Assembly (NCBI RefSeq): GCF_002795245.1
Contig: NZ_PGVG01000018.1
Coordinates: 1-64,000, forward strand
From: Bradyrhizobium forestalis
GTDB lineage: Bacteria; Pseudomonadota; Alphaproteobacteria; Rhizobiales; Xanthobacteraceae
Direction: 5' to 3'
DNA length: 64,000 nucleotides
How positions within the stretch are numbered: the first letter of the stretch is position 1; each line of letters starts with the position of its first letter. The position numbers were made by a program, and so were the translations under genes. This document shows, in pieces, positions 17,198 to 25,408 of the stretch. The notes beneath the pieces were generated by a model. That model did not search any database. It saw only the letters and a program-made list of their open reading frames with translations, and had not been told where the DNA came from.

Positions 17198-18235
17198 TTA
17201 GAGCAGCGGCCGATAGACCTCGCCGATCCGCGCCGCTTCCGCATCGAGGCTGAACCGTTCGAGCACCCGCGCCCGCCCGCGCTCCCCCATCGCGGTCGCT
17301 GCCGCCACATCGCGCATCAGCGGCTCGAGCGCGGCGACCAGTGCCTCGGCATCACCCGTCGGGATCAGCATGCCGCTCACGCCATCCTCGACCACCAACT
17401 CGGCCGCGCCGGCACGTGCGGCGACGAGCGCGCTGCCCGCCGCCATCGCCTCGATCAGCGTCAGGCCAAATCCTTCGTTGCGCGAGGTGAAGGCGTAGAT
17501 CGTCAGTCGCTGGTACCAGCGCTGCACCTGCTCGATCGGCAATTCGCCGGTGATGACGATGCGCGCTTGCAGGCCGGCAGCCTCGATGCGCTTCTTCAAG
17601 TCGTTGGCAAAGGGCGTCTGCTCGGGCGTGACCTGCCCGACGATGACGGCGGTGAACTCGGGATAGCGCGGCAGCAAGCGGCACATCGCATCGACGAACA
17701 CATCGGTGCCCTTCTGCGCGCGCACGCGGCCGAAGCAGCCGATCGCGTAGCGGCCCGGCAGCGCGGCTTCCGCGAACGCCGCGGCGCGATCGGTCGGCGG
17801 CGCATAGACGTCGGTGTCGACGCCGTGCGGGATCACTGTCGCCTTCACCTTCAGGAACGAGGCCGAGAGATCTGACGTCGCGATGATCGCGTCCATGCGC
17901 CGGATCAGCCAGCGCGTGATCCAGCTGTGATGCCGCTGCGCCGCCGAGGTGAACACGAGTTTCAGCGGCCAGCCGAGCGCGCGCAGCACGACGCCCGCGA
18001 TCATCTCGTTGTTGCGGCGCGCATGCCAGATCACGGGCCGCTTGCGGCCCCACAATTTCAGAAAATCGGCAACGCTCAGCCGCGCGATCCCCTCCGGCGC
18101 GTCCGAGCCGAACCAGGCGGCGCGATACAGCCTTGCCAGCCGCGGCGCCACCATCCGGTTGGTCGCGGTGACCCCGGAATAGCGCCTGTGCAGATTTGGC
18201 ACGATCACGTCGAGATCGCCGGGGAAATTCGCCAC
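17198..18235 (-). CDS. lpcC: LPS core mannosyltransferase, GT4 family (LpcC-like)
   Basis: A 345-residue GT-B enzyme. The stretch IWHARRNNEMIAGVVLRALG (about 69-88), KLVFTSAAQRHHSWITRWLI and RRMDAIIATSDLSASFL match the rhizobial LpcC group, which adds mannose from GDP-mannose to Kdo in the LPS core. The donor site shows IGCFGRVRAQKGTDVFVDAM and the family 4 acidic motif ENxxE-like NEGFGLTLIEAMAAG. GDP-mannose would come from ManC in the same island. It is divergent from galE with 126 bp between. The LpcC name rests on remembered similarity and context. Confidence 0.85.
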   Translation of the reverse strand: MANFPGDLDVIVPNLHRRYSGVTATNRMVAPRLARLYRAAWFGSDAPEGIARLSVADFLKLWGRKRPVIWHARRNNEMIAGVVLRALGWPLKLVFTSAAQRHHSWITRWLIRRMDAIIATSDLSASFLKVKATVIPHGVDTDVYAPPTDRAAAFAEAALPGRYAIGCFGRVRAQKGTDVFVDAMCRLLPRYPEFTAVIVGQVTPEQTPFANDLKKRIEAAGLQARIVITGELPIEQVQRWYQRLTIYAFTSRNEGFGLTLIEAMAAGSALVAARAGAAELVVEDGVSGMLIPTGDAEALVAALEPLMRDVAAATAMGERGRARVLERFSLDAEAARIGEVYRPLL

Positions 18236-18361
18236 GTCACACTCCGTTTCGCAAAGTCCCTATACGCAACATTAAGCATAGTGACCAGTTCAGCCGCGCC
18301 GATACCCCCTCTTCACCACGCAAGCGCTAGCTTGGCGCGTTGATCGCAGACGGGTGAGATC

Positions 18362-19375
18362 ATGACTGTGCTAGTCACCGGCGGCGCCGGCTATATCGGA
18401 AGTCACACGGTCCTGGCGCTGGCGGAAGCCGGCGAGGACGTCGTCGTGATCGACGATCTCTCCACCGGCTTCTCCGCCTATCTGCCCGAAGGCGTGCCGC
18501 TGTTCATCGGCGATGCCGGCGATGAAAACCTGCTCGAAGGCGTGATCGCCCAGCACGACATCGAGAGCATCATCCATTTCGCGGGCTCGGTCGTCGTGCC
18601 GGATTCGATGCGCGATCCGCTCGGCTACTACCGCAACAATTTCATGACCGCGCGCAACCTGCTCAACGTGGCGGTCAAGCGCGGCATTGGCCGCTTCATC
18701 TTCTCCTCGACCGCCGCGGTCTACGGCAATCCGGACCAGGTGCCGGTGCCCGAGCACGCGCCGACGCGGCCGCTGTCGCCTTACGGCTCGTCGAAGCTGA
18801 TGACCGAGATCATGCTGCACGACGTCGCCGCCGCCTACGGCATGCAGTACGTGACCTTGCGCTATTTCAACGTCGCCGGCGCCGATCCGCAGGCGCGCAT
18901 CGGGCTCGCCACCGTCGGCGCCACGCATCTGCTCAAGATCGCGGTGGAGGCCGCCACCGGCCAGCGCGCCAAGATCGACGTGTTCGGCACCGACTACCCG
19001 ACCCCCGACGGCAGCTGCATCCGCGACTTCATCCACGTCACGGACCTCTCGCAGGCGCATCGCTCGTCGCTGGCTTATTTGCGCAATGGCGGCGCCTCGA
19101 CCACGCTCAATTGCGGCTATGGCCGCGGCTATTCGGTGCTGGAGACCATCGACGCCGTGCGCCGCGTGTCGGGCCGCAGCTTCGCCGTGCAATACGCCCC
19201 GCGCCGGCCCGGCGACATCATGACCATGGTCGCCGACACCAGCCGCATCCGCGGCCTGCTCGACTGGCGGCCGCAATACGAGGACCTCGAGACGATCGCG
19301 GCCCATGCGCTGGCCTGGGAGGACAAGCTGTTCCGCGAGCGCCACGGCGAGCTCCGCCACGCCGCCTCGGCCTAG
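18362..19375 (+). CDS. galE: UDP-glucose 4-epimerase
   Basis: A 337-residue extended SDR enzyme interconverting UDP-glucose and UDP-galactose, also called ExoB in rhizobia. Evidence: VLVTGGAGYIGSHTVLAL (about 3-20), VVVIDDLSTGF, FSSTAAVYGNP and the Tyr-x3-Lys in SPYGSSKLMTE, then YFNVAGADPQ and DGSCIRDFIHVTDL, all classic for GalE. UDP-galactose would serve LPS, exopolysaccharide or both. A hairpin follows the gene at 19390-19409. Confidence 0.96.
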   Translation: MTVLVTGGAGYIGSHTVLALAEAGEDVVVIDDLSTGFSAYLPEGVPLFIGDAGDENLLEGVIAQHDIESIIHFAGSVVVPDSMRDPLGYYRNNFMTARNLLNVAVKRGIGRFIFSSTAAVYGNPDQVPVPEHAPTRPLSPYGSSKLMTEIMLHDVAAAYGMQYVTLRYFNVAGADPQARIGLATVGATHLLKIAVEAATGQRAKIDVFGTDYPTPDGSCIRDFIHVTDLSQAHRSSLAYLRNGGASTTLNCGYGRGYSVLETIDAVRRVSGRSFAVQYAPRRPGDIMTMVADTSRIRGLLDWRPQYEDLETIAAHALAWEDKLFRERHGELRHAASA

Positions 19376-19389
19376 AATCATCCCAAGCG

Positions 19390-19409
19390 CAAGCCCTTAA
19401 TTGGGCTTG
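19390..19409 (+). terminator. Hairpin downstream of galE
   Basis: CAAGCCC-TTAATT-GGGCTTG is a perfect 7-bp stem with a 6-base loop, 15 bp after the galE stop. It is followed by an A-run rather than a T-run on the plus strand, so it may be a stabilising 3' hairpin or a weak terminator. Confidence 0.45.
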
Positions 19410-19493
19410 AAAAACCCGGCTTGAGCGGGCACAGAGGCCCATCGATCCCTGACGCGCGGGCAGGTTTTGTCCTGCGCCGTCAATGGACACCGG

Positions 19494-21296
19494 ATGGCCC
19501 AGTTTCCAAAGAAAATCACCGACGATCCCTATGCGGCAGCGGTCCTGATTCGCCGCCTGATCACGGAACAGGGGATCGTCTACTGGCGGCGCTACCTCGT
19601 TGCCTTCGCGCTGATGGCACTCGCCGCCGGCGCGACCGCTGCTGCGACCTATGTGCTCGGGCAGGTCATCAACCAGGCCTATGTCGACAAGAACATCCCG
19701 GGCATCGCGATGTTCTCGGGCATCACGGTCGCCCTGCTGTTCATCAAGGGCGTGGCGACCTACGGCCACATGGTGATCCTGACCAAGATCTCGAACGCGA
19801 TTCTCGCCACCAACCAGCGCCAGCTGTTCGCGAAACTAATGCGCGAAAGCGTCGGTTTCTTCTCCGAGCGGCATTCGTCCGAGTTCCTGGCGCGCCTGAC
19901 GGCCGGCGCGAAATCCATCACCGACGTCCTCAACATGCTGGTCAACGCGATCGGGCGCGACCTGTTGATGCTGCTCGCCATGATCGGCGTGATGGTGTGG
20001 CAGGATCCGCTGATGTCGTTCATCGGCCTCGTCGCCGTGCCGCCGGCGATGCTGGTGCTGCGCAAGCTGGTGAAGCGCATCAAGGGCCTCGCCTTCAACC
20101 AGTTCACCGGCACCGCCGACATCATGGAGACGATGCAGGAATCGCTGCAAGGCATCCGCACGGTCAAGGCGTTCACGCTCGAAGACACCATGCAGAAGCG
20201 CATCGACGAGAACATCGCGATCGTCGAGCGCAACGCCAACAAGATGGCCCGCGTCGCCAACCGCTCCAACCCGCTGATGGAGATGCTCGGCGGCTTCGCC
20301 GTCGCCGGCTGCCTGATGTACGGCGGCTACGCAGTGGTCGCGCTCAACGCCACGCCGGGCGCGTTCTTCTCCTTCATGACCGCATTCCTGATGGCGACCG
20401 AGCCCGCCAAGCGGCTGGCACGGCTCAACATCGATTTGAACAGCCAGCTCGTCGGCGCGCGCATGCTGCTCGAGGTCGTCGACAGCCCCGCGAGCGAGCA
20501 GTCCGACGAGGACAAGCCGGCGCTGAAGCTCTCCGATGCCCGCATCGAGCTGCGTGACGTCAGCTTCGCCTATCGCTCGGGCGAGACCGTGCTCAATCGC
20601 ATGAGCTTCACGGCCGAGCCGGGCAAAGTGACCGCACTGGTCGGCCCGTCCGGCGGCGGCAAGTCGACCGTGCTAGCGCTGCTCTTGCGCTTCTACGAGG
20701 TGACGCAGGGCGACATCGTCATCGACGGCCAGTCGATCTCCTCGGTCTCGCGCAAATCGCTGCGCGCGCAGACCGCCTATGTCGGCCAGGACGTCTATCT
20801 GTTCCGCGACACCATCCGCAGCAACATCGCCTTCGGCAAGCCGGGCGCGAGCGAGGACGAGATCATCGAGGCGGCGAAAGCAGCCTGCGCGCATGACTTC
20901 ATCATGGGCTTCCCGCTCGGCTACGACACGCCCGTCGGCGAGCACGGCACGCAGCTCTCCGGCGGCCAGCGCCAGCGCATTGCGGTCGCGCGGGCGCTGC
21001 TCAAGAACGCGCCGATCATCCTGTTGGACGAAGCCACCGCCGCGCTCGATTCCGAATCCGAGCGGCAGGTGCAGGAGGCGATCGAGCATCTCTGCCAGAA
21101 CCGCACCACCATCGTGATCGCGCATCGCCTGCACACCATCATGCACGCGGACAGCATCCTGGTGGTCGAGGGCGGCGAGATCGTCGAGCAGGGCCGGCAT
21201 GACGAGCTCCTGCGCCGCGGCGGGCGCTATGCCTCGTTCTTCCGCCTGCAACATCACGATTCCGGCGCACTGGCGCCGATCAGCGCAACCGCATAG
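19494..21296 (+). CDS. ABC exporter, MsbA-like, fused permease and ATPase
   Basis: A 600-residue half-transporter: six membrane helices in about 30-320, then a nucleotide-binding domain with Walker A GPSGGGKST, signature LSGGQRQRIAVARALL, Walker B IILLDEATAALD and the switch His in IVIAHRLHT. The subfamily (lipid exporter, MsbA-like) exports lipid A-core or other lipids across the inner membrane; the LPS island makes that role plausible but other substrates are possible. The ATG at 19494 (MAQFPKKITDDP) was preferred to a TTG at 19467. It is 118 bp after galE with a hairpin between. Confidence 0.92.
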   Translation: MAQFPKKITDDPYAAAVLIRRLITEQGIVYWRRYLVAFALMALAAGATAAATYVLGQVINQAYVDKNIPGIAMFSGITVALLFIKGVATYGHMVILTKISNAILATNQRQLFAKLMRESVGFFSERHSSEFLARLTAGAKSITDVLNMLVNAIGRDLLMLLAMIGVMVWQDPLMSFIGLVAVPPAMLVLRKLVKRIKGLAFNQFTGTADIMETMQESLQGIRTVKAFTLEDTMQKRIDENIAIVERNANKMARVANRSNPLMEMLGGFAVAGCLMYGGYAVVALNATPGAFFSFMTAFLMATEPAKRLARLNIDLNSQLVGARMLLEVVDSPASEQSDEDKPALKLSDARIELRDVSFAYRSGETVLNRMSFTAEPGKVTALVGPSGGGKSTVLALLLRFYEVTQGDIVIDGQSISSVSRKSLRAQTAYVGQDVYLFRDTIRSNIAFGKPGASEDEIIEAAKAACAHDFIMGFPLGYDTPVGEHGTQLSGGQRQRIAVARALLKNAPIILLDEATAALDSESERQVQEAIEHLCQNRTTIVIAHRLHTIMHADSILVVEGGEIVEQGRHDELLRRGGRYASFFRLQHHDSGALAPISATA

Positions 21297-21331
21297 AGTT
21301 CGTTTCACCTCAAGAGCAGCCGAGACCTTAC

Positions 21332-22033
21332 ATGAACGCCGCCTCCTACGTCATCCCGCTTCCGCCCCAGGCTTCGCTTCCCGTCGTCGGCGAGAGCGGC
21401 CGTTACCCGGTGCGCCGCATCTGGTGCGTCGGTCGCAACTATCTCGAGCACATCCGCGAGATGGGCAATGACGAGCGCGCCCCGCCGTTCTTCTTCGCCA
21501 AGCACGCCGACATGCTGGTGCCCGATGGCGCCACCATCCCCTATCCGCCGCTGACCAAGGATTTGCATCACGAGGTCGAGCTGATCGTCGCGATGAAGAG
21601 CGGCGGCCTCAACATTCCCGCCGACAAGGCCCTCGATCACGTCTACGGCTACGCCGTCGGCATCGACCTCACCCGCCGCGACCTCCAGATCGCCTCGCGC
21701 AAGAAGGAGCGCCCGTGGGAGATCGGCAAGTCGTTCGACTATTCGGCGCCCTGCTCCGCGGTGCAGCCGGCTTCGAAGATCGGCCATCCCTCCAAGGGCA
21801 AGATCTGGCTGACGGTCAACGGCAAGGAAGCGCAGAAGGGCGACCTCACCGAACTGATCTGGAACGTGCCCGAGATCATCTGGCAGCTCTCGCAGCGGGT
21901 GAAGCTCGCCGCCGGCGACATCATCATGACGGGCACGCCCGCCGGCGTGTCGCAGCTCCAGGTGGGCGACAAGCTCGAATGCGGCGTCGATGGTGTCGGC
22001 GCGCTGAAGGTGAGCATCGGGCAGCCGGAATAA
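21332..22033 (+). CDS. Fumarylacetoacetate hydrolase family enzyme (fumarylpyruvate-hydrolase-like)
   Basis: A 233-residue FAH-fold protein. IWCVGRNYLEHIREMG near 30-44, the metal-binding acidic residues in HHEVELIVAM (Glu81, Glu83) and GIDLTRRDLQ (Asp112), and DIIMTGTPAGVSQL near the end identify the family. Small stand-alone members cleave C-C bonds in aromatic catabolism, such as fumarylpyruvate from the gentisate route, or act as acylpyruvases. No gentisate genes are next to it, so the substrate is open. It lies 36 bp after the ABC exporter and may be read through from it; a strong terminator follows. Confidence 0.9.
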   Translation: MNAASYVIPLPPQASLPVVGESGRYPVRRIWCVGRNYLEHIREMGNDERAPPFFFAKHADMLVPDGATIPYPPLTKDLHHEVELIVAMKSGGLNIPADKALDHVYGYAVGIDLTRRDLQIASRKKERPWEIGKSFDYSAPCSAVQPASKIGHPSKGKIWLTVNGKEAQKGDLTELIWNVPEIIWQLSQRVKLAAGDIIMTGTPAGVSQLQVGDKLECGVDGVGALKVSIGQPE

Positions 22034-22055
22034 GCTGCAGGACATTTCCAAATCG

Positions 22056-22083
22056 AAGGGCCCCGGACATGTCCGGGGCCCTT
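22056..22083. terminator. Bidirectional terminator, perfect 28-bp palindrome
   Basis: The sequence from 22056 to 22083 is a perfect palindrome, AAGGGCCCCGGACA on one arm and its exact complement on the other. It lies between the convergent FAH-family gene (ending 22033) and the NTF2-like gene (ending 22109). T/A pairs at both ends give short T tracts in either direction, so it can stop transcription from both sides. Confidence 0.8.
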
Positions 22084-22108
22084 GCATGTGGATGCGGAGC
22101 AAGCCGAG

Positions 22109-22579
22109 CTACCAGGCCTTCACCGGCCGGTTGGCATGGCTTGCCTGCGGCACGCCGCGATTGAGCGACATGTGCGAATGCACGCACAGCCATCCATCGC
22201 CATTTCTTGAAAACACCATCGTCGCCCGGCCCGGCCGCGGAAACGCGCTACCATCAGGGTGATAGCCCGTGCTCGTCCACGGCGCGATCACAGTCGCCAT
22301 CGCGCCATCGGCGGACGCCAGAACGGAGGCCTGCTCGATGACGAAACGAAAGTCACTCGTCTTGGGCCAGACGTTGTCCCATTGCGTCGAGACCCATTGA
22401 TCGAGGCCGGGGATGACGTCGTTGTGGGTGCCGAAGGCGAGCACCTCGGGGTGGAAAAGCGGCCGCGCCGAAGCGTAGTCGACCTCGCGGACATAACCCG
22501 CGAAGGTCTCCAGCCAGTTGCGGAAGAACTGCGTGATCTCCGCGTTAGCATTCGGCAGGGAAGCCATTGCCGGGATCAT
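22109..22579 (-). CDS. NTF2-like / SnoaL-like small domain protein
   Basis: A 156-residue single-domain protein with the cone-shaped NTF2-like pattern: FFRNWLETFAGYVREVDYASARPLFHP at the start in parts, FGTHNDVIPGLDQW, and the closing strands RATMVFSRNGDGWLCVHSHMSL. Many such proteins are small hydrolases, isomerases or ligand-binding modules; no catalytic residue set decides here. Its ATG directly follows the stop of the LpxO-like gene (TGAATG), so the two are translationally coupled and probably work in related processes. An ATG at 22567 is also possible. Confidence 0.8.
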   Translation of the reverse strand: MIPAMASLPNANAEITQFFRNWLETFAGYVREVDYASARPLFHPEVLAFGTHNDVIPGLDQWVSTQWDNVWPKTSDFRFVIEQASVLASADGAMATVIAPWTSTGYHPDGSAFPRPGRATMVFSRNGDGWLCVHSHMSLNRGVPQASHANRPVKAW

Positions 22580-23509
22580 TCACCACAACGCCGACAGCAC
22601 GATGAGGCCGAGGATCAGCGCCGTCAGCGAATATTTCAGCGTGTAGTAGACGTTGCGGTTCCATTCCTTGACCTTGCGGCTGGCGAGATGGATCTCGTAG
22701 AGCTTGCCGAACACCTTGTTGAGCACGCCGACATTCTCGCCGTCGACGTTCTGCGTCGCCGACGCCTTGACGATGTGATGACTGACCCAGCGATTGATCG
22801 CGGTCATGAAGCCGAACTTCATCGGGCGCTCGACGTCGCAGAACAGGATGATGCGGTTGACGTCGGTTGCGTTCTCGGCGCTGTGGATGAAGGTCTCGTC
22901 GAACATGAAGGCCTCGCCGTCGCGCCAGACGCATTCGACGCCGTCGACGAGAATCCGGCACTTGCTCGAATTCGGCGTGACGAGGCCGAGATGATAGCGC
23001 AACGAGCCCGCGAAGGGATCGCGATGCGCGCCCAGCTTGCCGCCCGGCGGCAGCATCGCGAACATCGCGCCGTGTACGCTGGGAATCGAATTGAGCAACT
23101 CCACCGTCTTCGGGCACAGCGTGCGCGCCGAGGGCAGGAAGTCGTCGTACCATTTCAGGTAAAAGCGCTTCCAGCCGCTCTTGAAGAAGGAATAGAAGCC
23201 CCAATCGTTGTTCTTCGCGGCCGCGCGGATGAAGCCTTCGTCGAACAGGCGCACCGCCTCGTCGCGGATGGTCTCCCAGTTCTCGCTGAGGGGCTTCAGC
23301 TCGGGGAACTGATCGACCGAGATCACCGGCCTGTTCGGCACGGCCGAGCCCGCATACATCAGCACGTTGTAGGGCGCGAGATAGGTCGAGTGATCGCCGA
23401 GCTGGCGCGCGAAGCGCAGCCGCTGCTTGCCGCGGAAGTGAACGTAAATCGTCGAGGCCGCCAGCACATAAAGAATGACAAGTTGCGGCGCAAAAAGCTG
23501 TTTCAACAT
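22580..23509 (-). CDS. lpxO: Lipid A 2-hydroxylase, aspartyl/asparaginyl beta-hydroxylase family (LpxO-like)
   Basis: A 309-residue Fe(II)/2-oxoglutarate-dependent dioxygenase anchored by helices at both ends (about 8-20 and 290-308). The metal site is His162-x-Asp164 in GAHRDPFAGSLRYHLGL and His209 in DETFIHSAEN, with Arg219 fit to bind 2-oxoglutarate. The family (LpxO) hydroxylates the secondary acyl chain of lipid A at C2. The ATG at 23509 was chosen over a TTG at 23524. It fits the LPS theme of the island, and is the first gene of a pair with the NTF2-like protein. Exact substrate is inferred. Confidence 0.9.
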   Translation of the reverse strand: MLKQLFAPQLVILYVLAASTIYVHFRGKQRLRFARQLGDHSTYLAPYNVLMYAGSAVPNRPVISVDQFPELKPLSENWETIRDEAVRLFDEGFIRAAAKNNDWGFYSFFKSGWKRFYLKWYDDFLPSARTLCPKTVELLNSIPSVHGAMFAMLPPGGKLGAHRDPFAGSLRYHLGLVTPNSSKCRILVDGVECVWRDGEAFMFDETFIHSAENATDVNRIILFCDVERPMKFGFMTAINRWVSHHIVKASATQNVDGENVGVLNKVFGKLYEIHLASRKVKEWNRNVYYTLKYSLTALILGLIVLSALW

Positions 23510-23650
23510 TTCCCCAGTTCCCAAGTGACCCAGCCGGGGACGTCATCTACTCCGGCCCGGCCCGACCGACAAGATATTCACCGATGGGTTGCAATCACGC
23601 TGGGGAGAGCGCTCGGGAACCTGGGGCCGAAAGGGCTGAAACGGCCCGAA

Positions 23651-23806
23651 TCAAGCCCGCGACAGCGCCTGCAGCCCCTTGAAGGTCAGGCGCTTGGGAT
23701 CGGTGACGCCGGCGAGGTAGAGCCGGCGGATGAAGGCGATAACGGCGTTGCGGTCGCAATCGGTCAGCGCGACGACGGCGTCGACCGCGATCTTCTGGGC
23801 TTCCAT
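23651..23806 (-). CDS. Small conserved-looking hypothetical protein, 51 residues
   Basis: A short gene easily missed: ATG at 23806 with an AGGTGAG ribosome binding site 5 bases upstream, stop at 23651. The protein starts MEAQKIAVDAVVALTDCDRN and continues through a basic amphipathic stretch (VIAFIRRLYLAGVTDPKRLT) to KGLQALSRA. Codon use is GC3-rich like its neighbours, supporting coding. The composition suggests a small helical protein; no membrane helix or known domain is visible. It is 141 bp upstream of lpxO on the same strand, and a CtrA-type site lies 57-72 bp before its start. Confidence 0.6.
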   Translation of the reverse strand: MEAQKIAVDAVVALTDCDRNAVIAFIRRLYLAGVTDPKRLTFKGLQALSRA

Positions 23807-23862
23807 TGGGCTCACCTCGGCCTTGCGAGTAACCCCGGCCGAGACAGGCTAGGACCCACTGG

Positions 23863-23878
23863 TTAATCTGGCATTAAC
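23863..23878. promoter_or_regulatory. CtrA-type binding site (TTAA-N7-TTAAC)
   Basis: TTAATCTGGCATTAAC matches the full CtrA consensus TTAA-N7-TTAAC exactly. It is also part of a dyad GGTTAAT-CTGGC-ATTAACC (23861-23879), so it reads on both strands. It lies 57 bp upstream of the 51-residue gene on the minus strand. CtrA is the alphaproteobacterial cell-cycle regulator; binding here is inferred from motif and position only. Confidence 0.5.
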
Positions 23879-23986
23879 CGCCCGGGCAGCGTGACCGGTT
23901 CAGCCCGCTGGCCGAACATGCAACCGACACCGGCGCCGGTGCGTACCACCCGCCCCGCTGTCGGCGATACCCGATTCCGACGCGCG

Positions 23987-24640
23987 CTATTCGGCACCGG
24001 ACGTTCTCGCATTGCGTGTCAATGATTTCAGCAATTCGGCCTGCTGTCGCACCAACTCACACTGCTTTCGCGCATGTGAACTCGACAACTCGATCCACTG
24101 CGAGAGCGTTCTCACGCGGCTCAACTCGCGCGTATACTGCAGCGTCGCGCCTGCATTCACTTTCATCAATTCGAGCACGATAGCGTGGCACTCGGCGGCA
24201 GCTCCGTCCAGGACGTCACCCTCCGGCCCGGCAATATCCTTCGTAAATTCGAACGCTGTATGCACTCCTAACTTCATTGCCTCGAGAGCGCGCGCCTGCA
24301 TCTCTCTGGCGATCTCCACGGCAAGAGCGGAGGTGCTGCCGGCACTTTGGAATTGCGTCGAAGGCAACTCCACCTTGGCAGACGGGCTGGTCCCGCCGCT
24401 GTCGATTACCGCGGAAATGGTCGTATCCGCAGGCATCTTTCGAGCCGGTGTCTTTCGAGCAGGCCTCTTGGCTGCCCGCTCGCTCCGGTGTCCTTCGCCC
24501 CCTGGGATGGCGACCGGATTCGGCGGCGTCTCCAAAAGGCTCTCGTCGATGGTACGGCTCACGACCGCGGTCAGATCCACCAGCGACCGACGTCTGGCGC
24601 GTACGCCATCAGCAGGCTGTCTCGACTGCGCCTTGCCCAT
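23987..24640 (-). CDS. Phasin-like protein with a basic Ala/Lys/Pro-rich linker
   Basis: A 217-residue protein. The C-terminal half (about 105-212) is helical and ends with the phasin-type pattern GATLQYTRELSRVRTLSQWI then ELSSSHARKQCELVRQQAEL, seen in proteins that coat polyhydroxyalkanoate granules. The N-terminal part is disordered and basic (RAAKRPARKTPARKMPAD at about 55-72), like tails that bind DNA in some granule proteins. The ATG at 24640 lies 32 bp inside the end of the ParA-like gene, so translation is coupled. The pair suggests placement or segregation of granules; that role is inference. GC is lower than in the LPS genes. Confidence 0.7.
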   Translation of the reverse strand: MGKAQSRQPADGVRARRRSLVDLTAVVSRTIDESLLETPPNPVAIPGGEGHRSERAAKRPARKTPARKMPADTTISAVIDSGGTSPSAKVELPSTQFQSAGSTSALAVEIAREMQARALEAMKLGVHTAFEFTKDIAGPEGDVLDGAAAECHAIVLELMKVNAGATLQYTRELSRVRTLSQWIELSSSHARKQCELVRQQAELLKSLTRNARTSGAE

Positions 24641-25286
24641 GATGATTCGACTCCGTGAAGATGTGCTCCGAAATCCACCGCCACAGCCCAACGATCTCGT
24701 CCGAGGCTTTTCCCTCCGGTGCAAACTCGGTGACGCCCAAGCCTACCCCCAGCGCATCCTGGTGGTCGTTGCGCTGTCCAATGAAGGGGAGCGCAAGCAC
24801 GCCAAGCGAGTTGAGAGACGTGGCAGCTTCACTCAGCCGGCACCCCCGTGTGGGCGTCTGATTGAGGATGAAGGCAAACCGGCGGTTACCCCTGCGAATG
24901 GCCAACAGCGTAGGGATGGCAGCTTCGATATCGGCCGGGCTCGGACGCGCCGGAATGAGACAGAGGTCGGCATTGCTGATGGCGCGCAGCGCCAAGGCAT
25001 TATTCGTGGCGGCCGTGTCGATGATCGCGAGCCCAATCCCTTCAGCCTGGAGCCGAGATAGCACCGGCTCGATCTCCGCCGGATCCGCAACACACTCGAC
25101 ACGGGGAAAGCAATTCTCGCGACGCTGTTTCCATCTCGAGATGGTGCCCTGCGCGTCCGCCTCAATGAGAGCGACGCGCTCTTCGTGTTCCATTGCGGCC
25201 ACTGCAAGCCCAACGGCCAGCGTACTCTTGCCGCTACCGCCTTTTTGCGTGACCAGAGCAAGCACGTGCACGTCCCGCGCTCCCAT
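24609..25286 (-). CDS. ParA/MinD-family ATPase
   Basis: A 225-residue deviant Walker ATPase. Its Walker A is KGGSGKST (residues 15-22) with the signature lysine, IEADAQGTISRWKQRR holds the Walker A' region, and LAIIDTAATNN is the Walker B. It is short and lacks an N-terminal HTH, like ParA proteins that position cargos rather than plasmid-type ParA. No parB or parS-like sequence was seen next to it; instead its 3' end overlaps a phasin-like gene by 32 bp. The ATG at 25286 was used; no strong ribosome binding site precedes it. Confidence 0.88.
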   Translation of the reverse strand: MGARDVHVLALVTQKGGSGKSTLAVGLAVAAMEHEERVALIEADAQGTISRWKQRRENCFPRVECVADPAEIEPVLSRLQAEGIGLAIIDTAATNNALALRAISNADLCLIPARPSPADIEAAIPTLLAIRRGNRRFAFILNQTPTRGCRLSEAATSLNSLGVLALPFIGQRNDHQDALGVGLGVTEFAPEGKASDEIVGLWRWISEHIFTESNHHGQGAVETAC

Positions 25287-25408
25287 CAATGCCAGCGACG
25301 CGGAACTCAGGCGCTGTCGGAAGTAAATTGCATGCGACGCAATAATACTACTTCAAGTCGCGGCTCGCCTCAAGCGATCGGCGGGGTTCCTCCGGCAACA
25401 TACGGAGA

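Noticed and set aside
16915..17310. A 131-codon minus-strand frame next to the LpcC-like gene
   Set aside because: Its first part lies in another frame of the glycosyltransferase gene and the rest is low-GC intergenic sequence; no ribosome binding site or family.
24609..25286. Plasmid partition locus or origin of replication
   Set aside because: The ParA-like gene lacks a ParB partner, parS-like repeats and a replication gene; the neighbour is phasin-like.
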